Shown here: positions 7,855-14,806 of the stretch, piece after piece | Position numbering within the stretch: the stretch's first letter is position 1 | How the letters are laid out: each line of letters opens with the position of its first letter | Assembly: GCA_019416395.1 (NCBI GenBank) | Contig: DXXH01000008.1 | Coordinates: forward strand, 1-24,600 | Reading direction: 5' to 3' | Origin: Clostridiales bacterium | GTDB lineage: Bacteria > Bacillota > Clostridia > Oscillospirales > Acutalibacteraceae | Length of the DNA stretch: 24,600 nt | Position numbers and translations under genes: made by a program | Notes under the pieces: model-generated | The model's database searches: none | What the model saw: only the letters and a program-made list of their open reading frames with translations | What the model was told of the DNA's origin: nothing

Positions 7855-7897
7855 AAACACCCGGAGTCCATTGGAACTGCGGGTGTTTTTTGTTTTT
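7855..7897 (+). terminator. Terminator after the HEAT-repeat gene
   Basis: AAACACCCG (7855-7863) pairs with CGGGTGTTT (7880-7888), followed by a T-rich tract. The A/T-rich flanks may let it serve the converging marR gene as well. Confidence 0.8.
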
Positions 7898-7946
7898 ATC
7901 CACAATTTGAGCGCCGTCCACCTGTGACCATGCCTTTTGTCTTCCC

Positions 7947-8387
7947 TTACTCTCCTTGGAGGTTCTCCCGAATCTTCTCACAAAGCCGGATAAATTCTTC
8001 CTTCTCTTCCGGGGTGAGACTCTGGGAGAGGCGCCCTTCTACTTCCCGGATACTGCGCCCCACACGCTCATGAAGCTCAATGGCCTTGGGAGTCAGCTCC
8101 AGCTTTTTCAGCCGTGCGTCACGCTCCACAGAACTGCGGGTAATCAGCCCATTCTTTTCCATCAACTGTAAAATTCCCGTCACAGTAGACCGCCGAATGG
8201 AAAACTGCTCCTGAATGTCCCGCTGGAATACCTCTTGATGCCGGTTGTTATACAAATACCCTATAATCCACCCTTGTACCCCGGTGGGGTGGATTTCTTT
8301 CCCGGAAAATGCAGTCTGATCCACCACCCGTTTTACCAAATGGGATAATGTACGAATCTGAAATCCCAGGTCATCGCGATATTCCAC
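7947..8387 (-). CDS. MarR-family transcriptional regulator
   Basis: The 146-residue protein has the MarR winged-helix layout: an N-terminal dimer helix, the recognition region FQRDIQEQFSIRRSTVTGILQLMEKNGLI, the wing RSSVERDARLKKLELTPKA (containing the family's DxR motif), and a C-terminal dimerization helix pair. It starts at GTG 8387, preceded by GGGGAGG with 8 nt spacing. The gene is convergent with the HEAT-repeat gene, and both carry the same operator, which implies autorepression plus control of that gene. MarR proteins are usually released by small phenolic ligands or by oxidation. I see no cysteine in the protein, so a ligand is more likely here (inference). Confidence 0.93.
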   Translation of the reverse strand: MEYRDDLGFQIRTLSHLVKRVVDQTAFSGKEIHPTGVQGWIIGYLYNNRHQEVFQRDIQEQFSIRRSTVTGILQLMEKNGLITRSSVERDARLKKLELTPKAIELHERVGRSIREVEGRLSQSLTPEEKEEFIRLCEKIRENLQGE

Positions 8388-8406
8388 AATAGCTTCCTCC
8401 CCGAAC

Positions 8407-8424
8407 TGTTAGGTTGCTAACATT
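8407..8424. promoter_or_regulatory. MarR autoregulatory operator
   Basis: On the minus strand this reads AATGTTAGCAACCTAACA, identical to the site at 7440-7457 except for one base. Its first bases overlap the -10 element of the marR promoter and the rest covers the expected transcription start, a classical repressor position. Confidence 0.8.
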
Positions 8425-8450
8425 ATACTGCTTTTTCCCTTCCTTGTCAA
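8422..8450 (-). promoter_or_regulatory. Consensus sigma-A promoter of marR
   Basis: On the minus strand a perfect TTGACA (8450-8445) and a perfect TATAAT (8427-8422) are separated by 17 bp. A full-consensus promoter fits a gene kept in check by its own repressor. Confidence 0.88.
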
Positions 8451-8465
8451 TGGCTACATAACAGC

Positions 8466-8499
8466 AAAGGCCCTCGCCGGTTGGCGAAGGCCTTTTTTT
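8466..8499. terminator. Strong hairpin with T tract between marR and the cysteine-rich gene
   Basis: AAAGGCC (8466-8472) pairs with GGCCTTT (8489-8495). The stem continues past one mismatch through TCGCC/GGCGA to a GGTT loop. Seven T residues follow on the plus strand, although the flanking genes both read leftward. On the minus strand the hairpin is preceded by A7 and followed by only TTTGCTGTT. It probably ends the cysteine-rich gene's transcript less efficiently, and blocks plus-strand antisense transcription. Confidence 0.65.
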
Positions 8500-8556
8500 A
8501 GAAAGCGAAATCCTCTACAAATCCTTTTTCCCCTGAGGTTTCCCCTCAAGCCGCAG

Positions 8557-9351
8557 TTACTTGCAGCCGCCCCCCTGATCGGTAGCTTTGGGCGGGAAGA
8601 ATTCGCTGGTGGGGAACTCGATGCTCCGGAACAGCTCGCAGGGATTGTCGCTGGAAGCCACACACTCTTTCTCCGGAATGCAGAAATCGTAAGCCGGAAT
8701 CAGCATTTGGACATTCCGAACGATCTGCACAATGATGAACAAGCCAATGGTGACATACACAGCATTCTTCTGCCCACAAGCGTCGAAATCGCCGCCATAG
8801 CGCTGACAAATGCTCTCCGGGATCCGGCAATAGGACTCGCATCCGCAGGACGGGTACTCGCAGAGCCGGGCAGACAGCGCCACAGGCTGGGCCACCTGCA
8901 CAGTCGCCTTGGGAAGCACCCGGGCATCCTCCACCTGAAGCTCCTCCATGGAACAGCCGGAAGAGAACAGCTTCACGTTGCCCTCGCTGCCATAGAGCAC
9001 CACCTTTTTATTGAAGATGGCTACCCCATTGATGGGTACCGGGCAGGAAGCCGTCCCCCCAAACAGATCCAGGGAAACATCAAAGAAAAAGGTCATATCC
9101 ACCGAATAGAAGCCCTTATTAAAGGGAATGGGCTGCAAATCGATGTATACTGTGATAACACTTACGTCCCGTACGCGTACATTGGTGGCGCTGTCCACCA
9201 ACGGCTGCCGCGCCGCCGGAAACAACACCCGTATGTCCTCAAGGCAATCTTTATCGCTGCAGGAATCATACACTCGCTGCGCGTCGATACAGACAGCCTC
9301 TTTGAAGTAGTCCCGGCAATCGTAGTCGGGCACACATTCCTTTTCGGCCAT
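8557..9351 (-). CDS. Cysteine-rich conserved protein of unknown function
   Basis: The 264-residue protein contains 17 cysteines (6.4%). They cluster at the N-terminus (CVPDYDC, CIDAQRVYDSCSDKDC), in the segment LCEYPSCGCESYC through DACGQK, and near the end (DFCIPEKEC, then NPC and a final GGGCK). A middle part with alternating hydrophobic residues (VRVRDVSVITVYIDLQPI) suggests beta structure. A hydrophobic stretch (VYVTIGLFIIVQIVRNVQML) is probably buried beta strand rather than a membrane helix, though this is uncertain. There is no signal peptide. I believe similar proteins are widespread in Clostridia, but I cannot name a function. The cysteines suggest metal binding or disulfide cross-linking. 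The ATG follows AAGGAGG by 7 nt. It lies 63 bp downstream of the zinc-ribbon gene on the same strand. Confidence 0.8.
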   Translation of the reverse strand: MAEKECVPDYDCRDYFKEAVCIDAQRVYDSCSDKDCLEDIRVLFPAARQPLVDSATNVRVRDVSVITVYIDLQPIPFNKGFYSVDMTFFFDVSLDLFGGTASCPVPINGVAIFNKKVVLYGSEGNVKLFSSGCSMEELQVEDARVLPKATVQVAQPVALSARLCEYPSCGCESYCRIPESICQRYGGDFDACGQKNAVYVTIGLFIIVQIVRNVQMLIPAYDFCIPEKECVASSDNPCELFRSIEFPTSEFFPPKATDQGGGCK

Positions 9352-9414
9352 GTGATCTCCTCCTTTTGGGGTTTCTCCTTCCTATTGTATGACCCCGCAA
9401 GGATTTGGTGCGTT

Positions 9415-9846
9415 TTACCACACCCCGCTGGTAAACCACCAGGGAAGAAAATCTGCCTGCTGCAGCACCGTCATCAATTTTAACAGCAATCCTAACGTGG
9501 CGATCACAATTCCAGCCACAGCCAGCCCTCTGGTACGGTTGCCTTTAAATCCCAGTATGGATGCCACGATCCTCAACGGAAAAAACAACAGGCTGGCTCC
9601 AAAATACCCTACAATGGAAGCGCAAAACCCCAAAAATGTACTCACGTCCGCCCAGGTAAAAGAGCGGCGGACCGGTGAAGGCTGGGGGACAAACGCCGGG
9701 CCCTGGGGCGGCGGAGCCAAAGGTGTGGGATTCTGGGGCATCGCCTGGGGCGGAATGGGCGGCACATGGGTCAAATCCACGCCGCAGCGGGGACAAAATG
9801 TTCCCTGGTCTTGCACATACATACCGCAAACTGGACATTGTTTCAT
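9415..9846 (-). CDS. Zinc-ribbon membrane protein with proline-rich linker
   Basis: The 143-residue protein begins with a zinc ribbon (C4-x2-C7 and C18-x2-C21). A proline/glutamine-rich linker follows (about residues 27-58), then two hydrophobic segments typical of DUF4190-like membrane domains (VSTFLGFCASIVGYFGASLL, and LAVAGIVIATLGLLLKLM). The likely topology is a cytosolic zinc ribbon anchored by two membrane helices. Many Firmicutes carry such proteins with no assigned role. The ATG follows AAAGGAG by 9 nt. It starts 32 bp after the pcrA stop, so the two genes are probably cotranscribed. Confidence 0.8.
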   Translation of the reverse strand: MKQCPVCGMYVQDQGTFCPRCGVDLTHVPPIPPQAMPQNPTPLAPPPQGPAFVPQPSPVRRSFTWADVSTFLGFCASIVGYFGASLLFFPLRIVASILGFKGNRTRGLAVAGIVIATLGLLLKLMTVLQQADFLPWWFTSGVW

Positions 9847-9878
9847 GGATATTCGCTCCTTTCCAAGAGAATCTCCCT

Positions 9879-12317
9879 TTACAGCTTTTGCAGTCTGGCA
9901 AAATTGGCAAACAGCTTTTTCGTCCCTACTTTCTCAAAGGCAATTTCCAACAGAGTATCGTTGGCCATGGGGGTTGCGGACAAGATCATGCCCTGTCCGA
10001 ATGTTTTGTGGGACACAGAATCGCCTGGCTTATACGTACCCGCAGGCGCAGGTTTCACCGCATGGGGTGTAAACGCAGGCTTGGCCATTCCAGGCTTTGC
10101 AACCCCCGTAACACCGCCTGTCTGCTGGCTCGGACGTCCCCCAAAAGCAGGGGTAGTCCCGGACGCGGGACGGCGCCAATCATGAGAGCGGGTGAATTCC
10201 ACAAGCTCCTGGGGAATTTCATCTGCAAAACGGGACAAACGGTTGCGGGTTGTGGTGCCGAAAATCATACGGCTTTCCGCGTGATAAATGTACAGCTCTT
10301 CCCTGGCGCGGGTAATGGCCACGTAGGCCAAGCGGCGTTCTTCCTCTACCTCTTCCGGATTGTATACCACCGCCATGCCGGGGAACACCCCTTCCTCCCA
10401 TCCGGGAAGGAACACCACGGGAAATTCCAAGCCTTTCGCGGAATGAACCGTCATCATCACCGCCGTATCGGCCTCTTGGTCGTAATTGTCGATATCGGTA
10501 AACAGGGACACTTCTTCTAAAAATCCGGAGAGAGAAACCTCGTACCCCGCTTCATCCTCGTACCGCCGGAGCATGGACGAAAGTTCCTGGACGTTTTCGA
10601 TCCGTTCTTCCGCTTTCTCCGGTTCGTCCTGACGGAGATAGTCCTCGTACTGGAGACGCTCCAACAGTTCCCCATAGAGTTCGCTGGGCAACAGCTCCCC
10701 TTCCTGGTTTCTCTCCATAAACTCACGCATCAGATCCACAAACGGCGCTAACTTTCCTGCCGCCCGGGCAATGGCGGGATAGTCCTTGGGGTGGCCGAAC
10801 ACTTCAAACAGGCTCTCCCCCACCTGCTGGCCGATTTCCCCGGCCAAGTCCACGGTCCGTACTCCAATCCCCCGCCGGGGAATGTTGACGATCCGCCGTA
10901 ACCGGATTTCGTCCGCCGGGTTATTGATCACGCTTAAATAGGCGATCATGTCCCGGACTTCCTTCCGGTCAAAGAACCGGGTGCCTCCAATGATCCTGTG
11001 AGGAATCCCCTGCTTGGCAAACATGCGCTCCAACGCTTGGGACTGGGAATTCATGCGGTACAGCACTGCGTAATCGGAAAACTTCCGCCCCTTGGCCACC
11101 CCTTCCAAGATAACCCGGGCAATCCGGTCCGCCTCGTCCTGTTCGTTATCCGCCAAGTGCAGCCCGATCTTTTTCCCAGGCCCAGCGGCGGTCCACAAGG
11201 TTTTCCCTTTCCGCTCCACATTGTGGGAAATCACAGCATTGGCGGCATCCAGAATATTCTGGGTAGAGCGGTAATTCTGCTCCAGCCGCACCACCTTTGC
11301 TCCCGGGAAGTCCTCTTCAAAATGGAGAATATTCTCAATCGTGGCTCCACGGAATTTATAAATACTCTGGTCGTCATCGCCCACCACGCACAAATTCCCG
11401 CTTCCACGGGCCAACAGGCTGACAAACTCATATTGGGCATGGTTGGTATCCTGGTATTCGTCCACCATCAGGTAGCGGAACCGGTTTTGGTAATATTCCA
11501 GCACATCGGGGCACTTGTGGAACAAGTTCACCGTATTGACGATCAAATCGTCAAAATCCATGGCGTCCGCGTCCGCCAGCCGCCGCTGGTAGAGCCGGTA
11601 CGCCCGGGCAACCTGTTTCAAGCGGAAATCGTCCCCTACGCCGGATTCGAATTCTTCCGGGGAAGTCAGCTGGTCTTTCGCCCTGGCAATCTCCGCCAGC
11701 GCCCCCTTGGGAGAAAGTGCCCGCTCGGAAATTTCCAGGTCTTTGAGCACTTCCTTCATCAGACGGCGGCTGTCGTCTGTATCGTAGATGGTAAAGTGGG
11801 ACGTGTACCCCAACCGATCCCCGTCACGGCGTAAGATCCGAGCGCAGCTGGAGTGAAATGTGGAAGCCCACACCTGCTCGCCGCCCTCTCCCAGCATTTG
11901 GCACAGCCGCTCCTTCAACTCCCCGGCAGCTTTATTTGTAAAGGTGATTGCCATTACTTTCCAAGGAGGGCAAGGAGACACCGCAAGCCTTGATCTGACT
12001 ATATCCGGAAGATCTCTGTCAAGTAAGTACGCTTTACAGAGTTTTATGTCGTCTTCTGTCAAAGAATCGCTGACCAAGGGGCTGTGGTACGCCTGACCGT
12101 ACCGGATAATATTGGCCACCCGGTTGACCAAAACCGTTGTCTTGCCGCTGCCCGCTCCCGCCAGCACCAGCACCGGGCCTTCCGTGGAAAACACGGCCTG
12201 CCGCTGCCGGTCATTCATGCGTGAAAAATCACGTTCCATCACTTGTTGTCTCAGTTTTACAATCTCTTGTTTGGAAATCATCTGTTCCATGCCTTTCTTC
12301 ATTTCTGGATCGCCCAT
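9879..12317 (-). CDS. pcrA: ATP-dependent DNA helicase PcrA/UvrD
   Basis: This is a superfamily 1A 3'-5' DNA helicase of 812 residues. The Q-motif region DRQRQAV is followed by Walker A at 53-61 (AGAGSGKTT), motif II VDEYQDTN at 285-292 and motif III GDDDQSIYKFRGA at 313-325. Later motifs include TVHSAKGLEFPVVFLPG and YVAITRAREELY. The C-terminal domain (KPGDSVSHKTFGQG) matches the Tudor-like region by which PcrA contacts RNA polymerase. About 47 residues (roughly 72-118) are inserted between motif I and the ITFTNKAA motif, a variant I associate with clostridial homologues. It acts in nucleotide excision repair, plasmid replication and removal of RecA or stalled polymerase. The start is uncertain: ATG 12317 has only a distant AAAGGTGAG, and internal ATGs at 12302 or 12290 are possible. 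Confidence 0.95.
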   Translation of the reverse strand: MGDPEMKKGMEQMISKQEIVKLRQQVMERDFSRMNDRQRQAVFSTEGPVLVLAGAGSGKTTVLVNRVANIIRYGQAYHSPLVSDSLTEDDIKLCKAYLLDRDLPDIVRSRLAVSPCPPWKVMAITFTNKAAGELKERLCQMLGEGGEQVWASTFHSSCARILRRDGDRLGYTSHFTIYDTDDSRRLMKEVLKDLEISERALSPKGALAEIARAKDQLTSPEEFESGVGDDFRLKQVARAYRLYQRRLADADAMDFDDLIVNTVNLFHKCPDVLEYYQNRFRYLMVDEYQDTNHAQYEFVSLLARGSGNLCVVGDDDQSIYKFRGATIENILHFEEDFPGAKVVRLEQNYRSTQNILDAANAVISHNVERKGKTLWTAAGPGKKIGLHLADNEQDEADRIARVILEGVAKGRKFSDYAVLYRMNSQSQALERMFAKQGIPHRIIGGTRFFDRKEVRDMIAYLSVINNPADEIRLRRIVNIPRRGIGVRTVDLAGEIGQQVGESLFEVFGHPKDYPAIARAAGKLAPFVDLMREFMERNQEGELLPSELYGELLERLQYEDYLRQDEPEKAEERIENVQELSSMLRRYEDEAGYEVSLSGFLEEVSLFTDIDNYDQEADTAVMMTVHSAKGLEFPVVFLPGWEEGVFPGMAVVYNPEEVEEERRLAYVAITRAREELYIYHAESRMIFGTTTRNRLSRFADEIPQELVEFTRSHDWRRPASGTTPAFGGRPSQQTGGVTGVAKPGMAKPAFTPHAVKPAPAGTYKPGDSVSHKTFGQGMILSATPMANDTLLEIAFEKVGTKKLFANFARLQKL

Positions 12318-12371
12318 TGGGTGAATCGCTCACCTTTTTATTCTTCCAGCTCTATTCAATCAGTTGCGAGT

Positions 12372-12400
12372 ATTATACCGTATCTTGCCCTGGAAAGCAA
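12372..12400 (-). promoter_or_regulatory. Promoter of pcrA
   Basis: On the minus strand TTGCTT (12400-12395) and a perfect TATAAT (12377-12372) are separated by 17 bp. It is back to back with the DUF1836 promoter, whose -35 starts only 10 bp away. Confidence 0.6.
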
Positions 12401-12403
12401 TGT

Positions 12404-12433
12404 CCTGGATTTGACAACCGGGAAAAATCCAGG
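12404..12433. promoter_or_regulatory. 9-bp inverted repeat, candidate operator
   Basis: CCTGGATTT (12404-12412) and AAATCCAGG (12425-12433) form a perfect inverted repeat with 12 bp between the arms. The arms begin 21 bp apart, two helical turns, as expected for a dimeric helix-turn-helix protein. The repeat covers the -35 and spacer of the DUF1836 promoter and abuts the pcrA promoter. Confidence 0.5.
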
Positions 12434-12439
12434 TACACT
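12411..12439 (+). promoter_or_regulatory. Promoter of the DUF1836-DUF6506-TIM barrel operon
   Basis: A perfect TTGACA (12411-12416) and TACACT (12434-12439) are separated by 17 bp. The promoter lies about 45 bp upstream of the DUF1836 ATG. Confidence 0.6.
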
Positions 12440-12482
12440 TGTGAGAAAGGATATTGAGTTCTGTGAAGAAAGGAAGATCCCC

Positions 12483-13043
12483 ATGGAATTGGATCAGGCC
12501 GCACAGGCCATTGCCCACTGGGCCGAAGAAGGGGAGCGCTCTTCGCCCCCTGCCTGGCAAGAACTGCCCTCTATTCCCTTATACATGGACCAGGTGATCC
12601 TCTATCTTGGAGAAAGCTTGCAGCTATTTCAGCGGGAAGAGGATTCCAGCCTGCTGACCAGCTCCATGATCAACAACTATGTGAAAACTGGGCTGGTTCC
12701 CCACCCGGAAAAGAAAAAATACACCAAAGAGCATTTGGCCGGGCTGATGGCTGTGTGCATGCTCAAACAGGTTTTGTCCATTCAAGACATAAAGACCCTG
12801 TTTTCTGACAGGGAAATGACCAGCGAAAGCTACGAGCTTTTCCGTGAGGCCCACACCGCAGCTGTCCGGGAAACCTGTCAGGCTTTGGAAAAGACCTGCC
12901 AAACCGGTGCAGACCTAAAACAGGCGGCGTTGCTTCTGGCTGCTGAAGCCAACGCCAAACGTGCTGCGGCGGAAAGAATTCTATGCGAGCTAGGACGGGA
13001 AGAACCCAAAAATACCAAGGAAACCAAGGGGGGAAAATCGTGA
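12483..13043 (+). CDS. DUF1836 protein with MerR-like helix-turn-helix
   Basis: The 186-residue protein matches DUF1836, a Firmicutes family. It has the phrase LPSIPLYMDQVILYLGE, then SSMINNYVKTGLVPHPEKKK, followed by the YTKEHLAGLMAVCMLKQVLSI helices. This central block resembles a MerR-type winged helix, in which GLVP plus a basic run is typical. The C-terminal 60 residues are helical and alanine-rich and could dimerize. The function is probably DNA binding, but no target is known for the family; the inverted repeat over its own promoter is a candidate. The ATG follows AAAGGAAG. A much longer open frame back to 12243 overlaps pcrA and is discounted. The stop overlaps the next start (GTGA). 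Confidence 0.85.
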   Translation: MELDQAAQAIAHWAEEGERSSPPAWQELPSIPLYMDQVILYLGESLQLFQREEDSSLLTSSMINNYVKTGLVPHPEKKKYTKEHLAGLMAVCMLKQVLSIQDIKTLFSDREMTSESYELFREAHTAAVRETCQALEKTCQTGADLKQAALLLAAEANAKRAAAERILCELGREEPKNTKETKGGKS

Positions 13044-13321
13044 AATTTGCTTTTTTGCTTATGGGAGACTTTTCTCCCCAGAAGGACCATGTGGTTTTCC
13101 CGGACGGGAATACGGAAATGATTGGTGTTTCCAGCTTGGAAGAGGCCAAAAGAGTAGCGAAATCTCTGGCAGACTCCGGCGTAAACTGTATCGAGCTTTG
13201 TGGCGCCTTTGAGGAAACCGGCGCCCGGGCCATCATAGAAGCCACTGGCGGATCTTTGCCTGTGGGATTTGTAACCCACCTGCCGGAACAGGACCCTCTG
13301 TTCCAAGCGGTGTTTGGCTGA
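13040..13321 (+). CDS. DUF6506 family protein
   Basis: The 93-residue protein matches DUF6506: a starting KFAFLLMG strand, the VVFPDGNTEMIGVSSLEEAKRVAKSLADSGVNCIELCGAF core and the end GGSLPVGFVTHLPEQDPLF. The alternating strand/helix pattern is like part of an alpha/beta barrel or a small ligand-binding fold. The function is unknown. It starts at GTG 13040, whose last two bases belong to the TGA of the DUF1836 gene, with AAGGGGGG upstream, so translation is coupled. It is followed after 19 bp by the TIM-barrel gene. Confidence 0.83.
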   Translation: MKFAFLLMGDFSPQKDHVVFPDGNTEMIGVSSLEEAKRVAKSLADSGVNCIELCGAFEETGARAIIEATGGSLPVGFVTHLPEQDPLFQAVFG

Positions 13322-13340
13322 TTTTAGGAGGGATTGCTTT

Positions 13341-14135
13341 TTGAAAATAGGTGTTAGCACGGCTTGCCTCTATCCCATGGAAACAGAACGTTCCTTGGAA
13401 ACGCTGTTGGAGTTGGGCTACCGCCGGTTTGAGGTGTTCTTTAACTGCATGGAGGAAATCGGCGCTCCCTTTCTTCGAAAATTAAAGCACCTGGCCGATT
13501 CCTATGGAGCCACCTTTGTGTCGATACACCCTTTCACTTCGGCAATGGAATCTTCCCTGCTGTTTGGAGACTATCCCCGCCGCACCACGGAGGCCTTTGA
13601 GTTCTACCGGCGCTATATGGCAGCGGCCGCTTACCTGGGTGGAAAGTACGTGGTAATCCACGGCCAACCCCTGGGTCACGGAAAGCTTTCCGACCAGGAA
13701 TATTGGGAACGGTTCGGGGAATTGTACCGCCTAGGGGACCAGGAAGGAGTTCACCCGGCTCAGGAAAATGTGCGGCAGCACCGCAGTTCGGACCCGGCTT
13801 TCATTGCAGGAATGGGCGAGTATCTGGGGGATTCCTGCGCGTTTGTACTGGACGTGAAACAGTGCCGCCTTTCCCAGGTGGAAGAACAGGAAATGATCCG
13901 GGCCATGGGGAACCGGCTGGTTCACGTTCACATGAGCGACTGGGATACAGGGCGACCTTGCCTGCTTCCCGGAGCAGGGCAAGGGGATTTTTCCAAACTT
14001 CGGCGGATCTTGGAAGAGAACTCCTTTTCCGGCACCGTTGTCACTGAGGTGTACCGCAGCAACTTTACAGAGCCGGAAGAACTAAAAAATTCTCTGTACT
14101 TCACAAAAAAGATCTTTGAATCACCAATTTCCTGA
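13341..14135 (+). CDS. Sugar phosphate isomerase/epimerase-like TIM-barrel protein
   Basis: The 264-residue protein belongs to the xylose isomerase-like / AP endonuclease 2 TIM-barrel superfamily. Candidate metal or catalytic residues fall in the usual strands: H63 (VSIHPF), H107 (VVIHGQ), E142 (QENV), D171 (VLDVKQ), H197 and D200 (HVHMSD) and E236 (VTEVYR). Such proteins isomerize or epimerize sugars, inositols or related hydroxy compounds with a divalent metal; the substrate here is unknown. It starts at TTG 13341 with AGGAGG 9 nt upstream, and the methionine-equivalent is followed at once by the first strand KIGVSTACL. It is the last gene of the DUF1836-DUF6506 operon; no terminator was found. 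Confidence 0.87.
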   Translation: MKIGVSTACLYPMETERSLETLLELGYRRFEVFFNCMEEIGAPFLRKLKHLADSYGATFVSIHPFTSAMESSLLFGDYPRRTTEAFEFYRRYMAAAAYLGGKYVVIHGQPLGHGKLSDQEYWERFGELYRLGDQEGVHPAQENVRQHRSSDPAFIAGMGEYLGDSCAFVLDVKQCRLSQVEEQEMIRAMGNRLVHVHMSDWDTGRPCLLPGAGQGDFSKLRRILEENSFSGTVVTEVYRSNFTEPEELKNSLYFTKKIFESPIS

Positions 14136-14143
14136 CAAATTCC

Positions 14144-14173
14144 TTGCTTTTTTGTGCAATTTTGCGCTATAAT
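14144..14173 (+). promoter_or_regulatory. Promoter of nrdR
   Basis: TTGCTT (14144-14149) and a perfect TATAAT (14168-14173) are separated by 18 bp. Confidence 0.55.
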
Positions 14174-14188
14174 AGGGATATGGAAGTT

Positions 14189-14212
14189 GCCGGAGAACCG
14201 TGGGGATCCGGC
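14189..14212 (+). promoter_or_regulatory. Small hairpin in the nrdR leader
   Basis: GCCGGA (14189-14194) pairs with TCCGGC (14207-14212) around a 12-nt loop. It ends 11 nt before the AGGAGG of nrdR, so it may affect mRNA stability or translation. No NrdR box was recognised here. Confidence 0.35.
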
Positions 14213-14238
14213 AGAAAGTCATCAGGAGGTGCTCTGCT

Positions 14239-14700
14239 TTGAAATGCCCTTATTGCGGATACAGTGAAAGCCGCGTTATCGATTCCCGCCCCACCGACGA
14301 GGGGGAGCGGATCCGCCGTCGCCGGGAATGTTTAAAATGCGCCAAACGCTTCACCACCTATGAAGTCATCGAAAATGTCCCCATTGTGGTGATCAAAAAG
14401 GACAAATCCCGGGAAACCTTTGACCGCAACAAGCTGCTGAACGGCCTGCTGCGCGCCTGTGAAAAACGCCCCGTTTCCATGGACACCCTGGAGCGGATCG
14501 TGGACGAAATCGAAAACCTGCTGCAAAACTCTCTGGACCGGGAAGTTTCTTCCCAGCGTATCGGCACGTACGCCATGGAAAAACTCAAAAACGTAGACGA
14601 GGTAGCCTACGTGCGCTTTGCCTCGGTATACCGGCAGTTTAAGGACATCAACAGCTTTATGGAAGAGCTGAGCAAAATCATCAACAGCAAAAAGGACTGA
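14239..14700 (+). CDS. nrdR: Transcriptional repressor NrdR
   Basis: The 153-residue protein is a full-length NrdR, the ATP/dATP-sensing repressor of ribonucleotide reductase genes. The N-terminal zinc ribbon has C3, C6, C31 and C34, followed by KRFTTYE. An ATP-cone domain (about 49-139) contains IVVIKKDKSRETFDRNKLLNGL and AYVRFASVYRQFKD. It starts at TTG 14239 with AGGAGG 9 nt upstream; the downstream MKCPYCG-type start fits the family exactly, while the ATG at 14200 adds 13 residues not seen in the family. It is a single gene, ended by the bidirectional terminator at 14754-14783. No nrd gene is in the window. Confidence 0.96.
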   Translation: MKCPYCGYSESRVIDSRPTDEGERIRRRRECLKCAKRFTTYEVIENVPIVVIKKDKSRETFDRNKLLNGLLRACEKRPVSMDTLERIVDEIENLLQNSLDREVSSQRIGTYAMEKLKNVDEVAYVRFASVYRQFKDINSFMEELSKIINSKKD

Positions 14701-14753
14701 ATTTTTACTCCTCTTTCACACTTTATCTTCTGGGAAAGCTGAAATTCCGGCAC

Positions 14754-14783
14754 AAAAAAGAGCCCTTTTCAGGGCTCTTTTTT
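14754..14783. terminator. Bidirectional terminator between nrdR and the UMF1 transporter
   Basis: AGAGCCCT (14759-14766) pairs with AGGGCTCT (14771-14778) around a TTTC loop. A-tract and T-tract flanks make it work for both converging genes. Confidence 0.9.
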
Positions 14784-14806
14784 CTATTTGCTGTCGGATT
14801 ATTAAC

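Noticed and set aside
8707..9483. A 258-codon plus-strand open frame over the cysteine-rich gene
   Set aside because: The minus-strand frame has a perfect ribosome site and structured cysteine spacing; the plus frame runs on into the zinc-ribbon gene and has no such support.
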